Shown here in pieces: positions 34,691 through 46,349 of a DNA stretch of 64,000 nt. Position numbers and translations under genes: made by a program. The notes beneath the pieces are model-generated. The model worked only from the letters and a program-made list of their open reading frames with translations. It was not told the origin of the DNA and made no database searches. Numbering within the stretch: the first letter of the stretch is position 1; each line of letters opens with the position of its first letter. The stretch covers positions 4,741,948 through 4,805,947 of the forward strand of contig NC_021676.1 of the NCBI RefSeq assembly GCF_000247815.1, in the 5' to 3' direction. This DNA is from Ficedula albicollis (lineage: Eukaryota > Chordata > Aves > Passeriformes > Muscicapidae).

Positions 34691-37600
34691 AATGCCAAGT
34701 GCTTTTCAGAAATTCTTCCAAGCACAGTAAAAGAGATACCTGGGTGTAGTTAAATTTTTATAAAGTGCAACATGAAAACATGTCTTTACCTTCATTGCTT
34801 TTTCTGTCTTCCACCTACTGCCTTTTTTCCCAGAAAGGCAGCTGACAAAAATAAGAAGGAATATTCCTTGTGTTAAATGAAAACAACTTAAATCTCTTTT
34901 TATTTGTTTGGTATTTAATCTCAAGTGGAAACTTGCAATCAGAACCTGTGCTTTCCATTCAAACTGGGAAAATATTCTCCACAAATAAATGTTTGTTTGG
35001 AGGGGGGAGAAAGCTCTAATTGTAACTGTTGGGTCTCACAATAAATATTTCTGTAGTGAATTTGAATTGATTAATCTGTCACTTTTTTCAGTAAAGTGCA
35101 AAATCAGATCAGCTCCCATCTTGCTTATTTACACGGTCAGCTTTAATTTGTCATTAGTTCTATTGAGTAGCAAAGCTTTTAGTGCAGAAGATACCTCTTC
35201 CACTTAATGGATAATCATTTAGTGGAATATAATTTAAAAGGATTTATCTGGTCTCTCTGCCATGGCTGTAACCTAACCCCAGCATGATAAACTTTCTCCA
35301 GGAGAAGGATTAGCACTTTCTGGTGGCTTTTGCTTGGGAATTTGTTCAGTCATTAGTTCAACACCCAGCTTGGCCAAAGTGCCCTGAGAGCTGCACTTGG
35401 GGACTTGGCACAGCAAAAGCATTTCTGGGTTTGGCTGCACTCTGCACGAGACCCCTTTGTGCCAGGTGATTCAATAGGATTTCAATCCACATCCCTGCCT
35501 TGTTTTATTTGGAAGAGCAAGAAATCCAAGGCAGAGGCCAAGAGAATTGGAGAGGTTTTGTGTGAGACAAGGGGCCAGGAGCTCTACCTGGGAAAAAGAG
35601 GGAATAGTAAATGAAAACAAGTTATGGGAAGAGATGGGACAGATCATGACAAGAATTTGGACTTGCAGTGAAGGGACATGAGGGGAAGAGCTGTTTTTTT
35701 CTCAGGAGCTGCTTTTCTGGGCTGTGCCAGAGCTGTACCCCCAGCCACAGGGATGGGAATGTCAGCCCTCCCAGAGAAACTCCCTTGATTAGGGATGCAA
35801 GCTGCTGTAACCCTTTACACTCCTGGAATCTCAACTGATGGAGAATCCTGACTTCAATCCATTTTCTTTCTTCCCCACTGCTGAGCTCTGGCACTCCTAG
35901 GGGGTGACAGTGGTGGCAGGGCAGCGTTACAAGCTCCAAAATCAGGGCAATCCATCTTTGTGCCTCTCCAGCACAGGGCAGCTGCTGTGACAGGTGGGGT
36001 TTGCCTTAAGGAGCGAAGGTTTGTCACAGGAAAATCTGCAGCAGGAACAGAGCAGCACTGTACAGGTCCAAGTATGACATTTTCTCCAGGAAGTGTGTGA
36101 GGATATTTTCAGTGGTGCTTGGGCTGAGGTGCTGGGACAGTGACAGCTGAAAGCTGGACCTGAACTCACCAAACTAAAGCTTTAGGGCAAAAACTTTGAA
36201 TTAATACGTCATTGATAGCAGAACAAGTGCAGCACTCCTCATCAGCGTGGATTGACCTTGCTGTTAGTGCTAGATGTGAAAAAAGGAGGGTTCCCAGAGC
36301 TTTAATTTGGTTTTGCTTCATTCAGCCTGGCTCTGCCTGGGCTCCAGTCTGCCACCACTGTGGAATAGGATCCCTCCAGCTCCTGCAGAAGCTCTGCCAG
36401 TGGGGCACGGCCAGGGTTTGATGGCAGATGTGACAAGAGGGGCTTGGTTGGGTTTTTGGTTGAACCTGCTGCTTTCCTCTAACTCTTCTATTCCTCTTAT
36501 TGCTAAAAGAGAAGTTTTAAACGCTTAAACAGCAAAAACCAAACACCCACAACACCCTCTCCAAAACTCCATGTTGCATTTTTAATGATCTCTTATGTCT
36601 GTCTAATAATCCAAGGCAACATTTTGAAGCTTCATTTTTGGAAGGGATTAGCAGGGGCTGTTTTAATCTTTCCTGTAGTGTATAAACTGCTGGAAAGCAA
36701 TCCAGCATTCCAGAGGCAGTTATGTTTTCACTGACGCCTGGAATTGAAATACTCGTTGATTTTTTACTTTTTTTTTTTTGGCAACATTTCTGCTTGAGGA
36801 AAGAACTTGAGTGCAATCAATTAAAGAAAGGATCTGATTTGCTTTGTAATTGTTTTTCTGTCTCTATGAATGATGTAAGGGCATTTTGGAAGAATTTACT
36901 TCACTACTCTGTCTTTTCTAAAATAACAGGTTTACTGGTTGATTTATGGGTTGTTTGTTTTGTTTTTGTTGTTCTGTCTGTAGGTGAGAAAAAGGTTAAT
37001 TTGCTTGAGAAATCATGTCTATGCCAGAGAAGGTCAACTTGTTCCATCATCGTGTTCTGCCATTGGAGCTGACCTCAACCTAAACACGGTGCTTTAAGGC
37101 AGGAATCAGGCATCCTGTTTTTCTCCCTGCCTTTCCCAGCATTTGTTTTCTCATGCTGTCGTAGTTTCTCAGAAAAGGCAGGAGGGTGTGACTCCCAGGA
37201 ATGAATTCTGTTCCCTCTAAAGTAACGTTTTTGATACTGTGCTTCAAAAACTTCAATCTCTGCTGTGGCTGTGCCAAGCTGTGTCAGGTGTGACTGCCCA
37301 CGAGCCAAAACACCAACAGATCTACTTGGCAATTGTGTCAAAGGCAGAGGAAAAAAAACTGGGAAAGAATAAAAATTGGGAAAGACTGGGAATGTTAACT
37401 CAGTCAAAGTTAATGTCCATGGATATCAAAGCATCCCTGTGGTTCCTGGGGATGTGCCAGCTCCTCTTCCTGTGCTATTTCCATGACTTGTAGGATGCTG
37501 ACCACAAATGATGGACCAAGGCATCCAAATCCTGCCTCTTGGAGCTTGGATTTAACTCTTGTCAAGGGGAAATATTCTAGGAAGTGATGATGAAAGATGA

Positions 37601-40600
37601 AGCAAACTCCTAATAATATTTAGCTGCGGAGATTAGGGGAGGTGGTGGAGGAATGTTCGATCAAAATGTTTAATCAGCCTGTAGGATTCACTCTGGATGT
37701 GTCAGAGTTCACAGTGTCTTCTCCCTCTTTCCATTTCTTCTTGTTCAAGAGTCACCAGAAGTTTGGAAATTTGCTTGGAGGTTGCACCTCTCATGTGAAA
37801 TCTGGCTTGGGGAGGTTTTGCAGCTCCTGGTCTGTGGTGCAGGAACCTGATTTGGTTTGAGGAGAGGAAAGGGCAGCACAGGGACTAGGAGCTGGATTTA
37901 GCTGGGAAGAGGACAGGACAGAGGGGAGACTCTGCCTGGAGACTCATCTCCACCCAGACCCAACTTCTACAGTAGTTTTGGGAAACTAATGTGAAGGAAT
38001 TTTGTGACAGCACAGTGATAAACTGGTGGCTAAGAGGGTGATGTCAAATTTGAGATGCAATTCATCAGGAGTCTGTGTGTGTGCAGTTTTGTGTGTTCTA
38101 TGTTGTCTCCTGGAAGATCCACATGGAAAAAGAAGCAATTCACTAAATTAGGGGTTTTTTTTCCTAGTTAGTCTATACTGAGGGAGATATTTTGCTTTTG
38201 TGGGTATGCAATTGCTGTTAAGTTACAAGTGATGCTGCAGTGGGAACTGGAAAGAAAATAAGCTTTTTTTTCCTCTTTCTTTTACTAGATAAGAGTGTAA
38301 AATGAGATTGGAGTTTGTCAGCATGCAAACAAATGTCTGAATTAACTTGCAAGTCTTTGATATCTCCAACCTTTTCAGGTGTAACCCCCCCCTGCAGTAA
38401 AAGGAAGAGGATTTTACATAATTTACTGTTTTTGATGAAAAATCACACCAAAGTGACACCTGAGGCACCACATCCACTGCCCTTTGATAAGAGATGGGAG
38501 CTGGTCAGTCCTGTTCTTGACATTTATTAGTGCTGATTCCCAGGGCCAAGGAATGGCAGGAAGGGCTGGTTATACAGTAACTTCTGAACTGGAGTGGCAG
38601 AGCTGGTATTAAAGATCTTGGATTTGCTTTAGGCTTCCTGTACATCAATATAAAGCTGTGGTGGGGTCTTCATGCACTTGCAAGTCAAAACACTTGATTT
38701 TTAAATTTTTTTTGTAGTTTCTTTTTTTTGTTTTTTAATACTTCTCTCACAGTGGTTGTTAAAAGGTTTGCAGAATAAGTGCTGAATTTAAAAAAAAAAA
38801 AAAAAAGTGCCATCCATGTTAGATTTCAGCAATGCACAATAGCTCCTATTGTAGGTTTTACCAAACTGCAGAATTGCTCTTGGCTTTCCCCTCCTCAGGG
38901 CAGATCATGTATCACGCCCTGTTTAACTCCTTCAGCAGACACACCAAGAAATGTCACTTCTGCAGAGCAATCAGACCTCCCCCTGCCCTTGAGCCTTCAG
39001 GGGAAGGATGTATGGGTTGGGATTTTCAAGTACATATTAAGAAGTTTATTGCCAGTGGAGTATGCATAGATCAATATTCAATATAGCTGTAAACACACGT
39101 CCTTCACACGGATGCTGGGTGCCCTTCCTTGGGCCTGCAGCTCCCTGAAACACCACTTACAGCAGGCCACAAATAATGAACCATCAGCTCTCTGCTTGCT
39201 CAGCCCAGGGTTTGCTCAAGCAGATGCTGAGAGGGGAGATTTTTACACTTTTGACCCATTGGTTCCACCCCCTGTTTGATATTTTTTTTTAATGTGAAAT
39301 ATTCAGGCAAGGAGAGGGCTTTTCCCAGTGTTTTACAGTATTTTTTAACATTTATTAGCAGTTTCCTGTTTGTTGGAGCAAAAAGCAGAGGAAGTGTCAC
39401 ATGTAGATCTTTGTGCTTTGCTGAGGGAGAGAGCCCTTGGAAAACTCGTGTGAAGGTCAGCATTGATCTGTTAATTAGCATCTTCCAAGAAAATTATCAA
39501 AAGTTGGACCACTCCCATCCAATAAACCACAATAATTGCAAATCTTTGGGAGAAGGGTTCTCCCAACCCGAAAAAGACTCTTTGTCTTGTCCCTGAAGTG
39601 AAGGTTACAAATCCTCCTATGTTAAACTGAGGAGGGGGAAATTGTGGTTGGTTCTAAAAGTTAAACTGCTGTGTAAGGAATTCCTGCTTATTTTGCTGTA
39701 TCTTGTTCAGTTTGAGGTTGTTTTGAACTGGACAGGGAGTTTGTAGGGATCTGAGGGCTGTCATAGCTGAGAATTGGGCTTTTTAAAATGCAGGAGAGTC
39801 TTTATTCAATTGTTTATCCTGTGTCAGAAGAGCTGTGCATGAGAAGCAATTGCCAGGGAATAAAACTCCTGGCAGCTCCCACTGAACCCACAGCACATGC
39901 TTGAAGTGCCATCCAAGCCTAAACACTCAAAATAAAACAGGGATTTGTTCCCTTCTGTGTGGATTTCCTGGTTTGAGGTGTCTTGTCAGGCTGGCAGCAA
40001 TAATTATTACTGGGAGAAGATGGGAATTCTTCCCTCCAAGATTCCTCATTCATTCATTCACCAGGAGAACAATTAATGACAACTCACTAATGGCTGCAGC
40101 ACTTTATTTTCTCCTTGCAGTGGCATGTGCAGTCCCAGGTTTCTGAGTGCTGGGTACTCCCTGCCTGGCCCCAATTACTTTGGCAGGGAGGATGGGATGC
40201 TGCAGAGCTTCCCCTGGCAAAGCAATTCCCAGCCAAGAATAGGTTGGAGCTGCTGGCACTGAAGTGGTGTCTGGGAGCAGCACTGGGTACTGGGAATCAC
40301 TGCCTGGCTCCAGCAGAGGAAGAGCAGTTGAGGCTTTAACTGTGTAATTAATTACCACAGATTTGGATGGGGAGAGGAGGGGAGAGAATTTGGGCTTCAG
40401 GGCCGAGTGGAAATATGGGAGACTTCCCAAATGACCAAGTATTTCCTGTAAGATGAAACCAATGAGACTGAGAGACAGGAAGATCTTAAAAACAAATATG
40501 GTCTAAAATTAAAATAAACTCCAGCTTGCTCCATCCAGTTTCTTCGTCAAGGCCTTTGCCCTGAGTCTGCAGGTAGAGCAAGGGCTGGTATCAGTCTGTG

Positions 40601-42555
40601 ACTTAAGGAGTCACCAACATTCCTTGGTCTGTTTTATTGGCCCAAAAAGTGCAGGGCTGAGCTGGGAAAGCCCCTTTTGGTCGGTCTGGAGCTTTTTGTC
40701 CTGGGACACCCACCAAGCCCATCACCAGGGCAGGGGGAATCAAACAACACAACCCCAAATCCCCTCCTGAACCTCTGGCATTGGTGCAGAGAAACCAACT
40801 GGCTTGGCTGGGACAGCACTAAATGTTCCCAAAATCCTGGTGGATGAATTCAGTATCTTAATATCAGTGGAGGCCAGGAGCTTGTCTTTCATGTCCACTG
40901 AAAATGTTATTTTTAGAGCATTACATCTTCAGATTTGAAAGGAGAAAAGCCCAACACTAGCTAATAATTAAGTGATTAACTGTAATAATATGCTGCACAT
41001 TTTGAAGTGAGCAGTATAGGTTCAGATGAATCAGGAGTGAATTTATACATTAATACATATTCAAAAGTGTGTTTTATGATTTAATTACAGTTCTAAAGGA
41101 ACCAGCCCAGAGAAGGAACATAATGCCCTGATGTTTGCATTACTCTTGCACAATAAAACATCCAAAGTTTGCCTGTTAATTAATGGATTCTGTGTAATTT
41201 ATTTGTATCTGCACTGCCTTTCCCATGATGCTGCTATGGCTGATCTTGGGAAGCAGAGAGGGGAGGCTGAGTTCAGGAAGGGATCAGTCCTCATCCCAAA
41301 AGTGCTGCTGTAGCAGAAACAGCCTTTGATCCCAGAGAGATGGTTGTGAGATTTAGGACTCGCAGCGTTCCCATTGCTGAATATGTAATTTAGGTCACTG
41401 AACTATGTTTTGGTGGAAGATACTTATCTATTCCACTTCTTGCTGATGTCATGTGCTGGGAAATCAGATGTTAGAGTGCAAAAATACACGAGAGGCCAGG
41501 CTTAAAATGGCATAAAATATAAATGTCTCTGTGACTGGCTGCAGTTCCTGGTGCTGGTTGCAGGGGACGAGGGTCACATCCCTTCTTTTCTGCTTCATTG
41601 AGTCCTGCTCCATCCAAATGCTGATAAAAATTTTAAAAAAAAATCTGTTTTATCTCTCCTTTGATTTTGAGTGCAGAAGGGGAGCAGAGAAGCCCCAGAG
41701 GAAACACTGTCTCCTACTTTCTCTGCTCCAACACCTCTGTTCAATTTGGAAAAGCTGAGTGGGTTGTTAAATTCAGGTGTTTTCCCTGTATCTCCAGCAG
41801 AGATGTTCACTACTGACAAGAAAGGTTAGTTCAACCCAAAATACTCCTCCTACAGAGAAAGGGGGATTTAAAAGTTGTGTGGATACTTTGCTTTGAGAAG
41901 AATTAGTTAAATCATGTCCTGGTTTAATGCAGTTGTGGCAGGCAGTGATGGTCTGTAGGTAAATTCTCCTCTCAAGGTTTGCTGTGTGCACTGTCAGCTA
42001 CTTCTCTAGTTTTCCAAACTATTTTTTCCCTTCTCCCCCCTTCCCCTTTGAAATTCCCCATATTTTTACTTTAGGGAAATTGTTAACAGGGAGCAGACTC
42101 GGAGGAAGATATGGAGGGGCTTATCTTTGTTGTAAAAGTACTCAGAAGTTCAACTGATAACAGCAATGCAAATTTAAATAAGTAATAAAAACCCTCCAAA
42201 CCTCACCCTTGGGTTAAAAAAAAGAAAATATGGCTTTGAGATAATTAATCAGGCAGTGCTCAGAAAACACAAAGAGAAAAATACCCTTTTTCCCCTTTCT
42301 AATTCTTTCAGGGTAGAAGAAAAAAATCGGGAAATTTTCCTCTTCATCTATGAAGTTTTAGCAAATAGTGATCAGTAAAGCAGTGGTGAGAAATATCAGC
42401 TGCTCTTTCTAGCTAGCATTTGAAAAATCTCTAATTTATAGCAGCAGCCAATGCCAAGATAGCAATCTGGATTTTACAGATCAATCTCCTGTAGCTGCTG
42501 AGATCTGAGTTATCAGAACTACCAAGTTCACATTTTCTGTATTTTTCTTTATCAG
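34691..42555. other. Long repeat-poor unique stretch
   Basis: About 7.9 kb with no recognised gene and no clear CR1 copy. The frame of 116 codons at 36722-37072 and the overlapping minus-strand frames have no domain. Minor simple repeats are an A17 run at 38790-38806 and a CATT tetranucleotide at 40047-40060. Confidence 0.5.
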
Positions 42556-42662
42556 ATTCCAGCCCATCTGTGCAAGTCCCCAGCTTTGACACTGTGCCTA
42601 TTGAACAGGATAATCCAGGGTTCTACAAATCGTTAATGGTTCACCTTTGCAGTGAAACCTGA
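42556..42662 (+). other. Possible terminal coding exon, 34 codons
   Basis: A good acceptor (ATTTTTCTTTATCAG) ends at 42555 and is followed by a frame that stays open to TGA at 42660-42662. In that frame the peptide begins D-S-S-P-S-V-Q-V-P and ends H-L-C-S-E-T, with mixed polar composition rather than low complexity. A 34-codon frame behind an acceptor is common by chance, and I do not recognise the peptide. Confidence 0.15.
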
Positions 42663-43080
42663 AGATTTTGGAGCAAGATTTTCCCTACTTATGATCTTCC
42701 CCCTGTTCCCCAAAGATGAGCATACTGCAAGAATGTTTATATAAATAATGCCTATATAAGCATTATATAAAAATGCACATACTTATGTTTATTATTAGTC
42801 AGCTGTACTTATTTGTTCTCACTAATGGCTAATTAATTTGGGGAAAACTTACAAAGCTAATGATGTATATAGTGCTAAATTCCATGCTAAATTAAAGATA
42901 TCAGCCTAGAATTTACTGTCAGGTGGTAATTGCTGAGGTTATCAAGAAGAAGGTACCTGCAGTTTGGCACAATTTGTCATTTATAACAACTTTTAGTAAA
43001 AGTTCCAGGATTTACAGATGAGTTGATCCAGATCACCTTTGTACAGCAGTTAATTATTAGCTCCTGCACTACCAGCTTTC
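42663..43080. promoter_or_regulatory. Candidate conserved non-coding block
   Basis: AT-rich and repeat-free, with CTAATGGCTAATTAATTTGG, GCTAATGATG, CAGGTGGTAATTGCTG (an E-box beside a TAATTG homeodomain word) and CAGTTAATTATTAGC. This is dense TAAT-core clustering. Confidence 0.33.
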
Positions 43081-45039
43081 ACTTCTAAATTACCTCCTCG
43101 CTCCTTTAGTCTTGGTTTTAAAAACAGTTTAAGATTATATTTGCTACGAGGGTACTCAAACTCCACACTGAACTCTCTCAACACACCCCAGAGTGAAGCT
43201 CAGAATTTGTCTCCAGAATTATTAAAGAGATCATTTTTTAGGAGTTTGTGGCATAAATACTGATCGATCTCCCTGACAGAAAAAATTCACAAATAACTGC
43301 TGAACTCAGATAAATTCCTTGAGTTTCCTCTTTCTTCTACAGCTTGCCATTGTGAAATTAAAAAAAAAAAAAGTCCAAAATAATTAGGAAGTGTCAGGGA
43401 GATTCCCCGCAGCAGCGGGGATGCTGCAGAATTTAAACTGCAATTCCAAATGTTCCTGAGCCTCTTCAAACCCTCCCTGATTGCACAAACAGCTACAGTG
43501 TTGTAGAAAATAAACACAGGGATTATTCACCAAACAGAGATTTAAACTCTCAGTCCACGAGATGAGGGTGAGATTTTGCTGCTGGGGTGGGAGGAGGTGG
43601 GAAAGGGGAACAGGCACATCCAGGGATTTTCTGTTTAGCACTGCAACTCTATAAGTTAAATATATGTTACGGTTCAAAGAAAGTCTTTTGAAATTCCTTA
43701 TCTGAATAATTTTTTGTTGTTTTTCCCGGATTATAGTAACTTTTTGTTTGCTGGTAGTTGGTTCCTTTAGCAAGTGAGATATATTGAGACATAATTCAAA
43801 ATGACAGGACAGGAGTAACCAATACACGGTGCACAAATGAGTCCCTGTTAACATGTCACGTATTACATCCTTTATTAAAACCAGCCCCTGCTCCGTGTTG
43901 GCAAACAGCATTTCCAGCCATCCCCCAGCACAGCTTTATGATGGATTGTCCTGGAGCTTGCTTGTATGTGGAGTAAAATATTAGCATCCATATAAACACA
44001 CAATGTTGTTATAATGGAGGGGTTTTTCCTTTATATTGTCTTTTCAGGGATTTCCATTCAAACAATCTTTTTAATCACAGCTTATAGCTTTAAGTAGGCT
44101 TCCCAAGGCAGCCTGGATTGCAAAGCTTGGAGGTATTTCAGCATCCCTCTTCTGCACAATCAATTAATCTGAGGGTTAAGGCATACCTGACCAGCTGTCT
44201 GCCTCAGGTCTGCAGCTTCCTTCAATTTTTCCCAGTGTCCTAAGTTTTTGTACAGTTTCCCTCGTACCTGACACACTGACTTCTCAAATAATATTTTTCC
44301 TTTTATCATATTTGTTTCTTTAATATCATTTATCGCTTGAATTCCATTTAAAAAATAAATAGAGCTGTGCATGAATCCCAAATTGCTCTATAAAGGATTG
44401 AGAATTCCCACACGCTCTGCTCAGCTTTACCCTCTGTGCCCAGCTCTGTTTTCTTTTGTGCTGAAACTGGAAAATCCTGACTCTTTATTCCAGTGTCAGT
44501 GCAACAGATGTCTGAGCCTCATCCTCGGTGTTTCTGGAGCAGCCAGGGATAGGGATGTTGTTAATGAAGGATAGGGGAGGACTAGAAAATGACAGGAGTT
44601 TTCAAACCCTTTGTATTTGTTCACAAGGTGCCCGGCACTATTTTAAAGCTGAGCCTATAAACAAGAATACATGTTATTATTTATTATTTATTGATAACAT
44701 CCCTTATATAACATGAAAGCTTTTATCAGAAAAAAAAAAAATAAATTGTAAGGAGTGATCTTTACAAATAACCAAAAAGGCCCAGACCCTGCGGGGTGAG
44801 TGAGTGTGGGGAAGAGGATGGAGGGAAGCAGAGCCAGCGGGTCCAGCTGCCACGGGAATCCCACCCTGGGGTCCATCCCTGGCAGCTCTCCATCCCACAG
44901 CAAGCCCAGCACTGGAAAAATGCCCCATTCCCGCCGTGAGAAAGGTGATGGTATGTTTATCACACAGCCAAGAAATAAATGGGAGCCATTACAAAGGTGT
45001 ATAATTCAGCAATTACAGTTATTTGTTTTTTCTGACACC
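43081..45039. other. Anonymous unique DNA with a 175-codon chance frame
   Basis: The minus-strand frame at 43384-43911 is the longest frame not caused by repeats or CR1, but it shows no domain, signal peptide or codon pattern. A frame of this length is expected roughly once by chance in 64 kb on six frames. No gene is called. An A12 run lies near 44730. Confidence 0.5.
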
Positions 45040-45850
45040 CCCTGCAAACAGTTATCGCTTCAGTCAAACATAATCAAATTATCTTTTTTTTTTCCTTTTT
45101 CCTGGTACTGTACATTAACAGGGCAAATAAAAGGGAAAATAGTGCAGTCCCTTGTAATAAAGAAAACAGCAGCAAACTATTAATGCTCTTTGAAAAGAGT
45201 AGTTTTAACAAAGTAAGCAAGAATCATTTTCTTTGGTTGAGTGTTGATTCCCCAGTGTGCTCTCAGTAAGTAATTAGAATGGCCCAGTGAATGTCAGCAT
45301 CAGCTTGTTTATTCTCATTATTTTATCATTTTAAAAACCCTCTAGGTGATGAGACATGCAGTATAGAACATAATTACCATTATTAGCATACTAATTGGAC
45401 ACAAAAATAGGCCAACTACAAGGTAGCCAACTGAATAATTTCACATTAATCAAACACTATAGTGAATAAGCCTATTGTTAAATTGACAGCTACAATAATT
45501 GGCAATATTTCGCTGCGCAATATAAGAAATTCCTTGTAATATCTCTGCCACGTTATATAATTTAGTAATTTCCCACATTTCCAGCCTTAACTTTGTACAC
45601 CTAGTTCAAGTTCAAGAAAACATCATGATAAGATTATTAGTCTATTATCAAGTGGACAAAGTATATAAAGACCTGCTTGTTAGCATTCAGGAATAGATTT
45701 GCTCGATAAGGAAACAAAAAGGCTCCCAATTTAGTTACTTGTTGCTTCAGCATTGAAAAATGTATAAAGGTTCTTGATAAGAATTTTTAAACTGTATATT
45801 AAAGTCCAACTCGCCTGTTTAAGAAACAGAGAAAATGGTAAAGAAATTTT
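45040..45850. promoter_or_regulatory. Strongest candidate conserved non-coding element
   Basis: About 800 bp free of repeats, AT-rich but compositionally complex. It is packed with homeodomain and cofactor words: ATAATTACC, ATTATTAGCATACTAATTGG, ACATTAATCAAAC, AAATTGACAGC (TGACAG is a MEIS/TALE-type core), ACAATAATTGGC and AAGATTATTAG. Short open frames are absent through most of it. In birds this texture is typical of long conserved enhancers near developmental regulators. Conservation is inferred, not seen. Confidence 0.42.
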
Positions 45851-46083
45851 AAAAAGTAAGTGTTAAAATCAAATTAAAAAAAAATAAAACCCAAGTGGGA
45901 GCTGTGACTTTCGGGCTCCAGGATAATTCTCTGGTTGGGATTTGCCTGGTGCCGTCCCCATCTCGTTGAACGGCGAACTGGAAAGTTGCAAAGCCGTCAC
46001 CAGAAATGGGAATTCATGAAGTGCTCAGTTAGCAGCAGGCAGGAAGGGAAAGCCGGCCCTGGCTGGGCTTCCCTTTGAAAACC
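45851..46083. other. Transition with several CpG
   Basis: Contains GTGCCGTCCCC, TCTCGTTGAACGGCGAAC and AAAGCCGTCACC, a small CpG-enriched patch between the AT-rich block and the purine tract. Confidence 0.4.
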
Positions 46084-46349
46084 TTGGGGGAAATAAGACA
46101 GGAAAGGAGTGAGTGGAAAGGAGAGGAGAAACAAGGATGGGGAAGGTGCGAGAGGGGGAAAACGCGGGCTGTGGCAGAGGGAAGGAGAGCGATAAGGAGA
46201 ACAGAACCAGATGGTGAAACCAGAGCAGCAGAGGCAGGAGAGGACGAGAGGAAAGAAAAACAGTGAGGAAGAAAGAAAATAGTCATCAAGAAGAGGGAGG
46301 AAGAGAAGGTAAGGTGAGAGTCGGAGAAGGCAGAGCAGATTTGGAAGAG
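46084..46349 (+). repeat. Purine-rich tract, about 265 bp
   Basis: The plus strand is mostly A and G (GGAAAGGAGTGAG, GGAAGGAGAGCG, GAGGAAAGAAAAACAG, GAAGAGGGAGGAAGAGAAGG). It is not a simple tandem repeat. Near 46309 there is a donor-like AAGGTAAGG. The minus-strand frames of 120-122 codons here are Ser/Phe/Leu-rich shadows of the polypyrimidine strand. Confidence 0.8.

Noticed and set aside
36517..37072. 116-codon plus-strand frame with hydrophobic stretches
   Set aside because: T-rich sequence gives Phe/Leu/Val runs, an opposite-strand frame overlaps it, and no family is recognised.
43384..43911. 175-codon minus-strand open frame
   Set aside because: No recognisable domain or promoter context. 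About one frame of this size is expected by chance in 64 kb over six frames.
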